A stretch of 64,000 nt of DNA from Gongronella butleri (GCA_025201375.1 JAIWZP010000091.1:1-64000), one strand, 5' to 3'; positions 1 to 11,150 are shown, counted from the stretch's first letter. The notes: generated by a model from the sequence alone, not told the origin. Translations and numbers: made by a program.

Positions 1-2430
1 ATACAATAATAACTTGCATTGTCGAATTCGACGGACTCGGGCGTCATTCTGGAATGTTTGTTTTCCCGATGTACAGTATCTGGCTTTTGTAAACTTGTTA
101 CTGTAAAGCTTTTTTTCAAGCAGTTGACTGATTTTCAACCTCGATGTTCTCGGCAGCAATTGATACTGTAGGACGACGCACGGCGCTTTTGACATGTCAA
201 AGACACATCTGTTTAATCTCTATGTATCGAATGAGATACCGGTAGTTTCACCGACGGATGGCCAAAACTGCAGAGAAAATCCACATTTTCAACAAAATCT
301 TTAATGGTGATTTGCGCGACAACAATCTAGTCGACCAGTAATTTTTATTCCAGATTTACTAACAAACAGGGTGTCAAAGCATCTAACGGGAAGATCCACA
401 TTGCGCTAGTTTGGCTTTGAACATTTTGCATCGGTCATTTGATCATTATCAGGCTGCGGCCTCCCACCACCACTTCACCACCTGCGCACAAAAATAAAAA
501 AATATAAAATAAAAAATAAAAATAAAAAACCGCTGCTTCCATGTACTGTAGATGTACTGTACCGTAATCCAAAATTACTACTGTATTTAAGGTAGGATCA
601 GAATCAACCACGAATTAGTGAAAAAAACAAAAAAAAATAATTTTAACCAAAGTAGGCATTTTTCAGTCGATGATGGCTGGGCGTTCATGTGTCACTCTTT
701 GCCATTTTGTGTGCCAATAGAAAATTGTCGGAGTTACCTGTTTGGGATGCATTGATCACTCGGAGTTCGAAATTTCCCAAATTTGGCGTTTTCTGAGGTT
801 GAAATGTGTGACCCCTGAATTTTTCAAAAGTGGTCGCAGCGCTTTGGGAGTTTAAACTTTTTTGTTGCAAATTCTGTGCTGAATACGATGCAGATATTTT
901 TGAGCGGGGTCGGCCATGCAGATGGCGAGATGAATGCAAAATGATTCAAATTTGACATTTTTGGCATTGTCGAGTCCAAAAAAAATCGGGCGGGTCCGTC
1001 CTGAACACCGGATCGTAGTTTACGCCGTGGCGCATTATTCATTAGCGGCAACTAGGTTGCAAAAAAATTTCTCGAGGCGCAGCTGGCCGGCAAAGTCTGA
1101 AAACCACGCTCTCTGGTTTTTAAAAGGTGAGTTTGCACGTTTTGTACACTGTCTCGAAACAAGCCATCAAGAAATGACGCATGAGCTCGTCTCTTTCGAA
1201 CGGTGGTGCAAGTTTTACGGCGATCCAAAGGGTTGACAGGTCTTCTGTGGAGGTGGATTTGTGAAAATGTCGAGATTTTGAATTTATTTGCGACGCGACC
1301 CAGTAGACCACTCATTTTCAACGTCTTGTTTAAAAAAGACTGGCCGAAATAACCTGTTGTAAAGATTTGGACGGGATCAAGCCATGATTTGCGGTAGCCT
1401 GCATTGCGGTTTGTAAGAATTCATTAAATTGGCGCTTTTATCGATATTGGCCTAGTCAACCTTTGACTTTTATTTTTTTCCTAGAAAGAGAGACGTTCGA
1501 ATACCCATGTGCCCAAGTTTGATGACAATCGAAAAATGTTTTTGCTGCGAAATCATTTTTGCAAAAATCGCTACAGCCAATGTCAAGGTCCTGGACAAAC
1601 CCCCTGATCGACCTTTGGGTTTTAATTTTTTTCTGAAAAGAGCGTGGCTAAAAGCTCTATGTGGCAAAGTTTCGTGGTGCTGTGATGGGTATTTGATGGT
1701 GAAATTTTTTTTTCGAATTTTGGAAAAAAGTGGGTCCGGTCAAAATGTATCTGGAGGGTCCTCCGCTTTGAGAGGGTTCAAGCTGAGACAAAGATCTCAA
1801 ATCCGTTTGGCAACCTACACACAAGCCCGCTGAGAGTCATGTCATTGGAGGCACTGACCCTCTCTTTCTAAGCAAATCTGCAATAAAAACGGGGGGTCGA
1901 CTTGGCGGATCGCGAGGAAATGGTGATTAAAGACAAATTTTAGAATATGGATTTTTTTGCTCAGTTTTGGTCGCACGCCGGTGAACTCGAGTTCATCCGA
2001 CAGAGAATCGCCTGGTGCACCTTTTGCCACAGCAGCTCGCTGTGGGTTTGTTCTGCCCATTGCCAAGCAAAATGGGATTGAAATCTTTGATTGCGCGTCG
2101 CAAGTGTACAAAGTTCATGCATCAGCTTCGTCGGGCAGAGACAAAATGATCGCTAGCGCGTATCATTCCGTGCTTGCAAGCTTCAGCGTGATCGAGGCAC
2201 AATTTAGCGCGACATAGCGAAAAACATGAATGTATAGACAAATGACGATTTTCTCACAACAACCCTATCAACGCTCATTTTTACGACTGTTCTAAAAAGA
2301 AAATGGCCAAATGGCCTAGATGGCAAAGTTTTAAATGGCTGCAGTCAATTGACGACGCGCCATGTCGATTTGGAAAATCGTACCTTTTTGACGGATTTTC
2401 CTAGGGGTCCAGTCGCCTATTTTAAAGCGG
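1..2430. other. gene-free, repeat-derived flank of the KDZ element
   Basis: I see no supportable gene here. Reading frames are short and none carries a recognisable domain. Bases 690-1165 belong to an interspersed family called R1 here, with copies at 6206-6405 (inverted) and 29363-29720. Bases around 1860-1925 and 2380-2430 resemble the older R2/R3 family, sharing the words CAATAAAAAC followed by GGGTC, and GGGTCCAGT. The stretch around 485-640 is A-rich and of low complexity. The right end of this flank is the 8-bp duplicated target of the transposon that starts at 2439. Confidence 0.6.
690..1165 (+). repeat. interspersed repeat R1, copy 1
   Basis: The block that contains GTGACCCCTGAATTTTTCAA, AGCGCTTTGGGAGTTTAAAC and CAGATGGCGAGATGAATGCA recurs in the same orientation at 29363-29720, and part of it recurs inverted at 6206-6405. 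By eye the copies are roughly 75-85% identical over the best parts and diverge towards the ends. There is no coding capacity. The family could be a fragment of a larger transposon, possibly a KDZ relative, because the inverted copy lies just upstream of the KDZ transposase start. Confidence 0.75.
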
Positions 2431-2438
2431 TGAATTTT
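2431..2438. repeat. left target-site duplication of the KDZ element
   Basis: TGAATTTT occurs immediately outside the left terminal inverted repeat and again at 9805-9812, immediately outside the right one. Eight-base duplications are characteristic of KDZ/Zisupton insertions. The two copies are identical, which favours a fairly recent insertion. Confidence 0.8.
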
Positions 2439-2648
2439 CACCCCATCTTACCATAAGTGGGTGCCATTTAGAATACAAGGCGGATTTTGAAACCCGTCGT
2501 AAGTGGCCCACCTGAATAGGTTTCAGCCCTTCTTGGAACCTTTGCACCACTTTTCCCATCCTGACCTTCCCACACCTTCCCTCCAATTGGCCCACAGCTC
2601 CGCCAGACCGCCATATCCCCAATGAGCCTGCCCCCCCCAAAGGTGCCA
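2439..2648 (+). repeat. left terminal inverted repeat
   Basis: This starts CACCCCATCTTACCATAAG and ends near AAGGTGCCAC. Its reverse complement matches 9599-9804 with roughly 90% identity over about 206 bp. The outermost four bases are the least conserved (CACC against GAGG). Confidence 0.88.
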
Positions 2649-2812
2649 CAGCAACACATCACTCCCATTGGTCCACAGAGCCGCGCGTATTCAATTTTGT
2701 ATGCAAACCATTTGCAAAAAAAAAAAAAGAAAGAGAAAGGTGACAAGAGGGACAACAGGCAAAGAAAAACAAAGACAAGCAAAGAGAATAAAGAGCATGA
2801 TCAACAGATCCA

Positions 2813-4666
2813 TCAGGAAGAGGGGGAAGAGGGGGGGAGGGGAGGAATCTTTTGGAGATAATGCTCGATCTTTGCTACCTTGGGCTTGAACAATATGGCG
2901 GCCATTTGCGCCGCAGCTAGCTGGCCTCCCTCCACGGTGCCGCGCGCAATTTCTTTTGCGTAAAGATCTGTACTTTTGCGCTCGATGTTGGCGAGGTTCG
3001 CGCAAAGAGTGTCAATTTCAGCCTACATGTCGCCATCGCATTTAAAAAAACATACGTGATCTGACCGTAATGACACTTCCACCTGTCTTTTTGGTACACT
3101 TACGGCGACAAGAATGAATTCCTCTCTGCAGCGCTCGAGCAACGCGACTTGTTCCGCTTGGGCAATGTTTTCGAAGCAATTGCGCACCACCTCGCTGTCA
3201 AGAAACTCAGGGCCCGCAACTGCGCTGGACGAGCTGGTAAGCCTCGGCTTACCGTGCTTGTCTAATCCAATGGCATTAATTGCGAGTGCTTATTATTGAT
3301 TTTTCTTTTTTTACATACCAGCAAACTTATTGTAACGCTCCTTGGCCACTGAAAACCGGGTTTTCAACACCCAGAGGCGCTTTCGCAATGCTGTCATCGT
3401 CTTTTGACCATGCTTTGCCCGTGGGTTGAAGACAATATTGTTGATCTTCTTTACCGCTGTGGCGGCCGCATACACGCTAGAAATTAGGCTCCGGCCCTCA
3501 TTTTTCGTTATAGCGTCGCGGAATTCCTGGTCGATTTGGCGATTGCCGGTGCGCTTTGGACGGGGTCGGATGCTGTGAGCACTCTCATAAGCTTCCAGCT
3601 CCCTGTTGAGGTCACATCCTGCGCGAGTGGTCCTTGGCTCCATCTTGTTGTACTCGTGCAAGCTAAGAAGGTACTGCTCGCGCTCGGACAGCCCGGGAAG
3701 ATGGCGCGTGGTTCCATGGCGTCCAATGCGGATGAACTCTAGCTGTTGCATTAAAGAGCCTCTGTCCGCGTTTCCCAAGGTATCAAGCGCCTTCTTTTGT
3801 GTGTCAATCGCTCGTTTGTAGAATTCGTACAGGGTTTTGCCAGAACCCCATATTTTGACCTCCCAAACATGATGTAAAAGGGTAGCAATGGTTTGAACGC
3901 GAACGCCATGTGACGCGCTTCGCAGGATGGGCACCACCTTTGTAATTGACGCCCACGTACGCTCGACACCCTCTCCTAAAAGAATAATGCGAAGAAGCGC
4001 GTCAGGTTCTTAAATTAAAGTGGCGTTGACACGCCATCGCACTCTTTTTCGATTTTTAGCTCATAACATACCATCGCATAAGCCCCATCCTGGTCGGAAT
4101 CGCGTGGATCGCAGGTAGAAGCAGTCGAGGGTGTGTGCATGGGCGTGGAAGCACCCGACAGCGAAATCAATCTCCAAGGGCGGCTGACCATCCTTTGTAT
4201 TAAAAAAAAAAAAAAAAAAAAAAAGAGGCGAATCAGCATCATTTAGCAATTTTTCCAATTTTTCCAACATGCGGGATCAGCCCTCGCCTTTATTACCTTC
4301 AAAAAACTGGGTGCAAAGCGGCAGTTGACCTGGTGCGTAATAAAATACATCAAATAGCTGCTTTAAGCCTTCTTGTTATTCTTATTTTTCAGCTTACATC
4401 ATAAACATGCATCAATTTCTTCGCGTCAGGGTTCCTGGCTATGACTTCCTTTGTGAGCGCCTTTCCATATTCATAGGATTCGCCAGCGAGGATGTCCATT
4501 GTGACTATCGGATGGCCATGGCGCGCATCAATGGCACAAAAGATGCCATTGGCATCGCGTACAGTGTTGGTGCTGGAATCGCTTGTGTCTTTGTCCGCCT
4601 GAAAGACGCTTGAGCAAGTGACAGGCTCGTTCGTCGAGGTGGGATTGACGCCAGCCGCGCCACCGA

Positions 4667-4697
<31 letters not shown>

Positions 4698-6143
4698 TTC
4701 GTCATCGTCGTCATTCTCATCCTCCAAATTTTCGTTTTCGTCACCTTCCCCGTGATCACCCTCATCATCTGTACACTCATTGTCATTGAGAGTGGCTGGC
4801 CCGGAATCACCGCCTTCCTCTTTCCGCTCATCGTCCTACAGAAAAAAAAAATCAGTGATTAGAATGTGCTAATTTAGCCTTTTTTTTTTTTTTTAACCTT
4901 GCGCAAGTATTGCCAGTATGCCGTCTTAAAATGACCCCAATTCATGGCAAAAGTGGATTTGAGCTTGCCCTTCATCGACATGTGCCCATCCAAAGCAATG
5001 CAGACCGTCGATTTGGAGCAGCACAAGCACTGGCCCTCTGACAGCCCAAGCTGCTTTAGAGCAAGAATCTCCTTCTCGTATTCGATGCGCAGCCATTCTT
5101 CAAACGCGTGGTTAAAAGTTGACGGGATCTGCAAAAAAAAATCAGCTTGTCGCTAGAAGATTAATGACATTACCATTCTCTGTTTACCTTGTTCGGCGGA
5201 GCCACGGCCGACGCAGGGTCATCGTTGGGGAATGTTACAGGATAAAGCCGAGCAAAAACCCTGCAAAATGCCTCTTTGCTCACGCCAGTGGAATCAATGC
5301 GCAAATACAAATACGTCAAAAATAAGTGCGCGTGGAAGTACGTCCCGGGATTCACGGGCGAAGACGGCATCAGACCATAGCGTTTTACAAGAGCATAAAT
5401 TGCAAGTTGCTCTGCGCGCAGCTCGGAGCCTTCCAATTCGAGCCCATCGCAAGTGGGGCAGTACTCGAACTCGGCGTTGGGCGCGTAATCTACAATAAAT
5501 TTAGTATGACTTATACTCATATTCTGCCTGCGGACGAGCTTCATGGTTTTTTTTTCTAACCGGTCGTGAAATACGCATTGACGCGTATTTTTGCTTTTTC
5601 ATGGCCGCATGGGAAGAGCGACTCGACGTGTCGCAAGTCCATTGCGCGAACCACACCACGATTCACCGACAAATGGCGGTAATAAGCCTCGGCAATTCGA
5701 GGACGCAAAGCTTTCCAATGCCCAAGCGCAATGTGATGCTTGTCGATCTTTGGTTCTTGTTGCGCTGCTTGATCTTCGTCGTCAAAATCAGACATGAACC
5801 CGTTGCCACCATCATCGTGTTCATCCATCGCGTTGGCGCGGGCCATCTCGCGATCACGCCTATTGCGCTCATCATTCTCGTGGACCATTTCGCCAATTGC
5901 TCTGGTGCGATTGATTATTTCAGACGCACCGCTTGAAGAGGTTGCATCAATGCGCGGGCCATTGACGGGCGACGGTCTGGATTGTAGCTGAGGCGGTGCT
6001 GATGCCGTCACAGGCGCCGGGTCATCAGAGGCGGAGAGACCTTTGAAGTAAGCCTCGCCATCGATCGTCCCAGACAACCTTTGCATTCGGACATGACGTG
6101 CATTGCGTTTTTGTCTGTTGCTTGTTTGTTTTGAACGGGCCAT
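2813..6143 (-). CDS. KDZ transposase
   Basis: This DDE transposase of the Kyakuja-Dileera-Zisupton superfamily is predicted to excise and insert the surrounding element. Nine exons (6143-5561, 5489-5188, 5128-4898, 4835-4398, 4329-4297, 4192-4072, 3975-3319, 3261-3104, 3022-2813) keep phase throughout and give 910 aa, so the gene looks intact. In order: a basic N-terminus; a CPTCDG zinc-knuckle-like motif near residue 205; CLCC followed by ALDGHMS (first catalytic Asp about 343); a long acidic Asp/Glu run near 410-430; the HVYDVNC motif (second Asp about 518); FHAHAH; and DGEGVERTW (catalytic Glu about 571), which appears only after the 3976-4071 intron is removed. The C-terminal third is helical and charged. 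Known KDZ proteins share this order of motifs. The start is the first Met of the open frame, 62 bp from the R1 copy. Confidence 0.9.
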
Positions 6144-6205
6144 GATTGCAATACAAATAAAAGAAAGAAGAAAAAAAGAACGTCGATCCCTCGATCAGCC
6201 ACCAA

Positions 6206-6405
6206 AACAGTCAGCGCAAAATTTGCAGCAAAAGAGCTTAAATCCCCAAAGCGCTACTGTGCAACCATTTTTGAAAAATTCAGGGGCCACTCAGGGGTCA
6301 CACAATTCAATGTCAGAAAATGCCAAATTTGGGAAATTTCGGACTCCGAGTGATCAATGCATCCCAAACAGGTAACTTCGATAATTTGCTATTGGCTAAT
6401 AAAAT
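6206..6405 (-). repeat. interspersed repeat R1, inverted copy inside the transposon
   Basis: This is the reverse complement of 700-885, including the words AAATTTGGGAAATTTCG and CTCCGAGTGATCAATGCATC. It lies directly upstream of the transposase start codon at 6143, so it may be part of the element's own 5' region, with the outside copies being relics of related elements. Alternatively it is a nested insertion. Confidence 0.7.
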
Positions 6406-7543
6406 GACGTCTCGCAACGAAGTACACGCGTCGCTGGCCTTGCTGACGCGTGAATCGGCGAGAAACAGGGCTGGCTCGTGACAACAACATTCTGCAAGTT
6501 TCGTGTTTTTCGTCAAGTTTCGACAGCAGCCTGATGGACCGCGTTTTTTTTTTCGAATGCTTTCCTAAAAGAAACGTGCAGAAATGACTGAAAATAAATT
6601 ATCTTTGACCCAGATCCGACGATCAGGTTTGAGCAACAAAAGCACGGTCAAAACGTGTCATGTTTTGCCAATTTTCCATTCAATTTTCGACGTGTCGTCA
6701 CTCGTGTCACCAACAATGCAATCGGAGCCTCGTTATTTTCAAACCAACGCGCAAGTCGCTCGTCATCATGCTGAGGGAAGCGTCAGTGCGGTCCTAGGAC
6801 GCGTTCCTGCGCTGCCAATATGATAGCGTGCAAGTTCAATCTAAAAATGTCCATTGCTTGACAACGCTGACGTGGACAGTGCTGTCTTTTGACCTTTCGC
6901 CGTTTCTGCATTGGGCTTCTCGTCTTCAAGTTTGGCGCGATTTTGAGAAACTTGATTTTCAATTTTGGCCTGTTGTAGCTCGCAACGTCAAATTTTGAAT
7001 TGCAGTGCACTCCTATGATGGTTTGATGGATGACGTCTGCCAATATTTGACACCTATTCGGAGCTCACAGTTTTGCACTCTTCCCACTGGAACGCGTCTT
7101 GGAAATTACAAAACACCTACTGTATTGATGAACTGAGGGAAAAAATCGAGGTAAAAAAAAACAAATTTTACTACAGTTTTTCGCTGTTTTTTCTGCCCGT
7201 TTTCGCTGCTGTACGCCTGTGAAACTGATTTCGTTTGGAAGAGGGGCGCATCACGCATTTCTGGTTCTCCTAGGAATCCATTTGACATTTGCAGACAGGA
7301 TGGAGCCCATCATCGTGGTTTAAAACGTAGTTCGCCCTTTTCAATTACATATTTTTTGGTGCACTTGGCATCCTGTGTCCAAAATCCACAATAACAATCT
7401 GTCTTAATTACCCTTGAAATCAAGTTAAGATGCGATGTTATGCAATTAAAAAAAACGCAGTGATGTATTGTGAACACGCGAAAAAATCAGTTGTTTATAC
7501 AGTTGAAACGAAATGAGGAGAGGAAAGTGGGAATTACAGTAAT

Positions 7544-7545
<2 letters not shown>
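6406..7545. other. non-coding interior of the KDZ element
   Basis: About 1.1 kb lies between the transposase 5' end and the 3' end of the second gene. No frame with domain content or credible splicing was found on either strand. It presumably holds the transposase promoter and the 3' flank of the second gene. Confidence 0.5.

Positions 7546-7602
<57 letters not shown>
7546..7602 (+). repeat. A57 homopolymer tract
   Basis: An uninterrupted run of 57 A residues on the plus strand lies 81 bp beyond the stop of the minus-strand accessory gene. It is the longest homopolymer in the window. It could be a retroposed poly(A) end of something on the plus strand, or simple slippage expansion. I see no LINE/SINE body that clearly ends here. 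Confidence 0.9.
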
Positions 7603-7603
<1 letters not shown>

Positions 7604-7682
7604 GAACAAGCAATAAGTGACGATGGTAATGAAGAGAATTGATATCGAGAGACAGGCATTTGATGAGAGCAAGGTATAAAAA

Positions 7683-8525
7683 TCAATCAGCAGTAAGTCG
7701 GGGTCGGGTCCTGCGTGCAGGTGTCTCGGCGGCGTTTGCGGCGCGCTTCTTCTTCTTCTTCTTGATGCGAGCAGGGCTTTTCGTGGTGACAAGCTTGCAG
7801 CTTCTCTTCGGAATACCATGCATCTTTTTGTATTTGGCACGGATTTTCCTGGTTTGCTCCTCTGTGACATGCGTGGCGTCTTTCCAAAGAAACCGGTGAG
7901 GGAAAAAGCTGGTTGGATCATTGATAAAGTACTGGAACTTATTGTGTTCTTGATTTTCATGCGCAAACATGAATCGACAATCCCGCAACGTTCGGCCATC
8001 TTCCAGAAGAATGTCATCGCTGTTGTTATCGGCAGCTTCAGACGCATCTTGCGGCGAGTCATTGAGCGAGGCAGGGGCAGAAGCGGGCGTGTCTTGTGGG
8101 GCAGGCGCGTCGCGGAGCGGGGCAGGGGCAGGGTCAGAGGCGGGCATGTCTTGCGGGGCAGGCGCGTCGTGGTCAATTTGGGGGCGCACAAAAGGGGCGT
8201 CTGGATCCATGCGAAATATTTTCAAGTTTGCACGCAAAATTGCCTGTCTGTCGTCTGGGGACCATGTGGCGGACGCGCAAGCAGCAAAACTGACACTCTC
8301 AGGCCAATTATGCACATAGAGATCCTTATTCTGGCCAAGGTCGACAGGGTCCACAAAGAATCGCTGCCAAGGGATTAAGTTGTGCTTGACGTCAATTTTT
8401 TCTAAAAAATACAATGGAATTAGTTTGAAACATTAAAAATGAATTACTCACCAAGCAGGCCTCTGATCTTTTCACGCGCTTTCATTGACGACCCTTTGAG
8501 CTTCGCAGGCACCACAGGGTCACCT

Positions 8526-8556
<31 letters not shown>

Positions 8557-9465
8557 CAATTTCAAGCGAGTTCATCCTTGCTCACTGACGCTCACTTGAT
8601 TTTCCGAGCACAGCGTGGTAGATATGGCGTCCAAACGCGATGTGTGGCGAGACTCGTTTGCCTCCTGTCTCAGGTTTCATCAAGTCCATTATCTTCACCA
8701 AAAAGCTTCTTGCGTGCTCTAATGCCAAAAAGAACATGTTTTTTGGTTAATACAAGCTTTAAAAAAGAGAGAAGCAGTAATTTACCCCCACTCACAATCA
8801 AAGGCTTGTGTAATTTCTTGCTGCCATTTCTTGCATTGCCAGACGCCATGCAAAAAAATGCTTCTACTCCCATGGAATTGATATCCTTCATTGCATTATT
8901 GATGACAATTCGTCTCTACGAGTAAATCGAGTCAAATAAAATAAGATTGAATAAAATGCAAAGGAAATCGTTACAAGAAAGACGATGTTGACTCCGCACA
9001 CACATTCTCTGAGGCATTTTATTACCCTGTTGATGTACTTGCGGCGCAGGCTCATACTGTCCCGCTGAGTCGCTTGCCATTGTAAAACATAGCTCCATTT
9101 TTCAGCCTTTGATAAGCGGCTATAGGCAGTGGCGGAATATGCTATAATTGATATTAGTGGGATGATTATTTGCTTTTGAAAAAAAAATTACAGTAGCGCT
9201 TCCGCTTTCGCATAGCCTGATAGGCATTATATGGGTTGTTGCCACGGTTTCCAGAAGCCATTGGCGAAATTGTATCGCCCTCCTCGCCTTCTAAAGCAGC
9301 TGCCAACTGATCAAGAACAAAGACGCCTTCAGCGACCTCGCAATGCTCAGCAAACACCTCCACAATAGACCCCAAAATGGGCGAGAAGTCTTGCCAGAAT
9401 TTAGCAGGCAATTCGATGTTTTTCTGCAACGTAAACATGATTTCGTCGACATTCATTTGAATCAT
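7683..9465 (-). CDS. second gene of the KDZ element, unknown function
   Basis: The function of this gene is unknown. Predicted exons are 9465-9192, 9141-9026, 8915-8796, 8716-8596, 8524-8452 and 8401-7683, for about 475 aa. The N-terminal half contains NPYNAYQAMRKRKR and then, across an intron, AYSRLSKAEKW. Their order and spacing weakly recall an HMG-box (short helix with NPxNAY, then a later LSxxEKW helix). Exon 3 encodes GVEAFFCMASGNARNG. Exon 6 has IPWQRFFVD followed by HNWPE, a Pro/Ala-rich DAPAPQD repeat and a Lys/Arg-rich tail that could be a nuclear signal. Phase agrees at every junction except the last: the 8402-8451 intron leaves the frame off by one. Either the splice is non-standard or there is a one-base frameshift near 8459. 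The gene lies wholly between the TIRs, so it travels with the transposase. Confidence 0.6.
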
Positions 9466-9598
9466 GATGATGAACAAAAAAAAAAAAAAAAACAAGAACA
9501 AGAAAGAGAGAAAGAGAGAGAAACACAAAAAAAAAAAAAAAACGCGTTTCATTGTCGTGGCCGGAGATACAAAAGGGGACAGCAATAAAAGGAGGCAG

Positions 9599-9804
9599 TG
9601 GCACCTTGGGGTGCGGGCTCATCGGGGTATGGCGGTCCGGCGGAGCTGTGGACCAATGGGAGGGAAGGTGTGGGGAGGTCAGGACGGAAAGAGTGGTGCA
9701 AAGGTTCCAAGAAGAGCTGAAACCTATTCAGGTGGGCCACTTACGACGGGTTTCAAAATCCGCCTTGTATTCTAAATGGTACCCCCTTATGGTAAGATGG
9801 CCTC
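9599..9804 (-). repeat. right terminal inverted repeat
   Basis: This is the reverse complement of 2439-2648. It ends in TATGGTAAGATGGCCTC immediately before the duplicated target TGAATTTT. Small differences from the left copy are scattered substitutions and short indels. Confidence 0.88.
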
Positions 9805-9812
9805 TGAATTTT
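9805..9812. repeat. right target-site duplication of the KDZ element
   Basis: TGAATTTT is identical to 2431-2438 and directly abuts the right TIR. Confidence 0.8.
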
Positions 9813-11150
9813 AGGTCCTCAGATCGCTGCGTCATTCAACCACATGGTGAGTCGTGCTTGTTTGCCAGCAGAAGTGCAATAAAAACTCGGGATCCGTCAT
9901 CTAGGTTTGGAGGAAAAATCGAAAAACATGAATTAGACATTTTCCCTCACGTATGCCAGCTTGACAAAGACTTGCTATAGCGCACTTAAAAACACACCAT
10001 CGGAAAGAGCGCGCTCTGTAGCATTTGTGAGTGTTTGTGATCCATGAAAAGACGCGTTCTGGAGACGTTGGTGCGTCCACAAAGGCGAACCATGTGTTGG
10101 GCCGAATTTGACAACACGATTTTTCGCGCTACAGTCGTCGTAGCGACTTGCTGCGCTCAGCATATTCATGCGCCCGAAGCTTAGCATGCCGACAATTGCT
10201 TTGGCACGGCTCTGTAGCGCGTTTTGCCCGCGCTATTTGCCTTTAAAGTATTGGCTAAAACTGCCCATTGCTCGACCACGTCCAGATGGACCCTCGCGCT
10301 TTTTGCCATTTCTCGTGGTTTCCTTCCACCGCGTCTCTTGTATGTAAGTTTGGTTTGGTTCTGGAGATCCTGATTTCCGATTTTCGATTTGGCGGCCTGT
10401 CAGGCCACGGATTTTACAGCCCAAAATTGGTGTCCTGAAACCGCGTAAAAGTGGTGCCATTTGATGCATCAGCCCTCTGTTGATTAGTAAAACTGGAATA
10501 AAAATCAGGAGTCCATCAGGCAACTGCACGAGCAAATGGCCATTTGGATGGAGTTTTGCGAAACGTGCGGCACGACATCCATTTTCGTCATTGGCCCCGC
10601 GTGCTAAACCAACCGTCAAAGCACGTTTGTGACTTGCGCGTCTTTATTTTGCAAGCTCAGCGAGGCGGCGCATTTCAAGTGCAATGCCGTGCGTTATACG
10701 TTTGAAATTCTTTGAAAACATTTTTATTGTATGACGTGCTTGTAAAATTCTCGCGTCGGGCTCCCTCCCAATGCGACCAGGAATGGATATCTGAATGCGT
10801 CGCGTTTTGAGCCGTGTAAGATATAAAATGATCCATCTGGCTGGTCAACGGGCGAAAATGATGAAATAGGTGACTATGTCAAGCATTTGGCATTGAAAGT
10901 ACGCTTTGCATGACGAATTGAGATGAATGGGCAATGCCAATGGGGGCTAAACGGAAACGCGATGTTGAGCTGCCAAGCATTTAAGGCTGCTTTTTTTTTT
11001 TTTTAAAGAGATCTCTTTGTTCGTGGAAAAAGCAGACCGTCCACTTGTCGATCATCGTTGTGCCTCCCTGATTTTCTAATAAAAAAAATAGTTGGCTTGC
11101 TTCATGCATTGAAACGGCAGCACGCCTGTACGCGTCAGTTTCTGTTCCCT
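9813..11150. other. gene-free repeat-derived stretch right of the KDZ element
   Basis: The first 100 bases continue the older repeat interrupted by the transposon (GCGTCATTCAACCAC, then GCAATAAAAACTCGGGATCC) and match 50,710-50,800. A second degenerate copy lies around 10,430-10,600 (GAATAAAAATCAGGAGTCCAT). I see nothing else supportable. Confidence 0.55.

Larger units (their letters stand above)
2439..9804. mobile_element. complete KDZ-superfamily DNA transposon, about 7.37 kb
   Basis: This cut-and-paste transposon is bounded by terminal inverted repeats of about 206-210 bp (2439-2648 and 9599-9804), which are flanked by identical 8-bp duplications (TGAATTTT). It carries two genes, both on the minus strand: a nine-exon KDZ transposase (2813-6143) and a second multi-exon gene of unknown role (7683-9465). 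Between them lie about 1.1 kb of non-coding DNA, which includes an inverted R1 copy, and then an A57 tract. The outer flanks belong to one older repeat. When the element is removed they resemble the uninterrupted repeat copy near 50,687-50,730. The intact transposase, identical TSDs and well-matched TIRs suggest recent mobility. Family assignment rests on the transposase motifs, and element ends rest on the TIR/TSD agreement. Confidence 0.88.

Noticed and set aside
3104..3233. Alternative acceptor at 3234 for transposase exon 8
   Set aside because: It shifts the frame into an unlikely Arg/Ser-rich sequence. The acceptor at 3262-3263 keeps phase and gives an acidic helical segment.
7546..7602. 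A57 tract taken as the 3' tail of a LINE/SINE
   Set aside because: No body with reverse transcriptase or Pol III boxes and no target duplication could be found around it.
9166..9585. N-terminal extension of the accessory gene starting at 9585
   Set aside because: The extra residues are poly-Phe/Leu from an A/T homopolymer leader and overlap the TIR-proximal region. The Met at 9465 is preferred.
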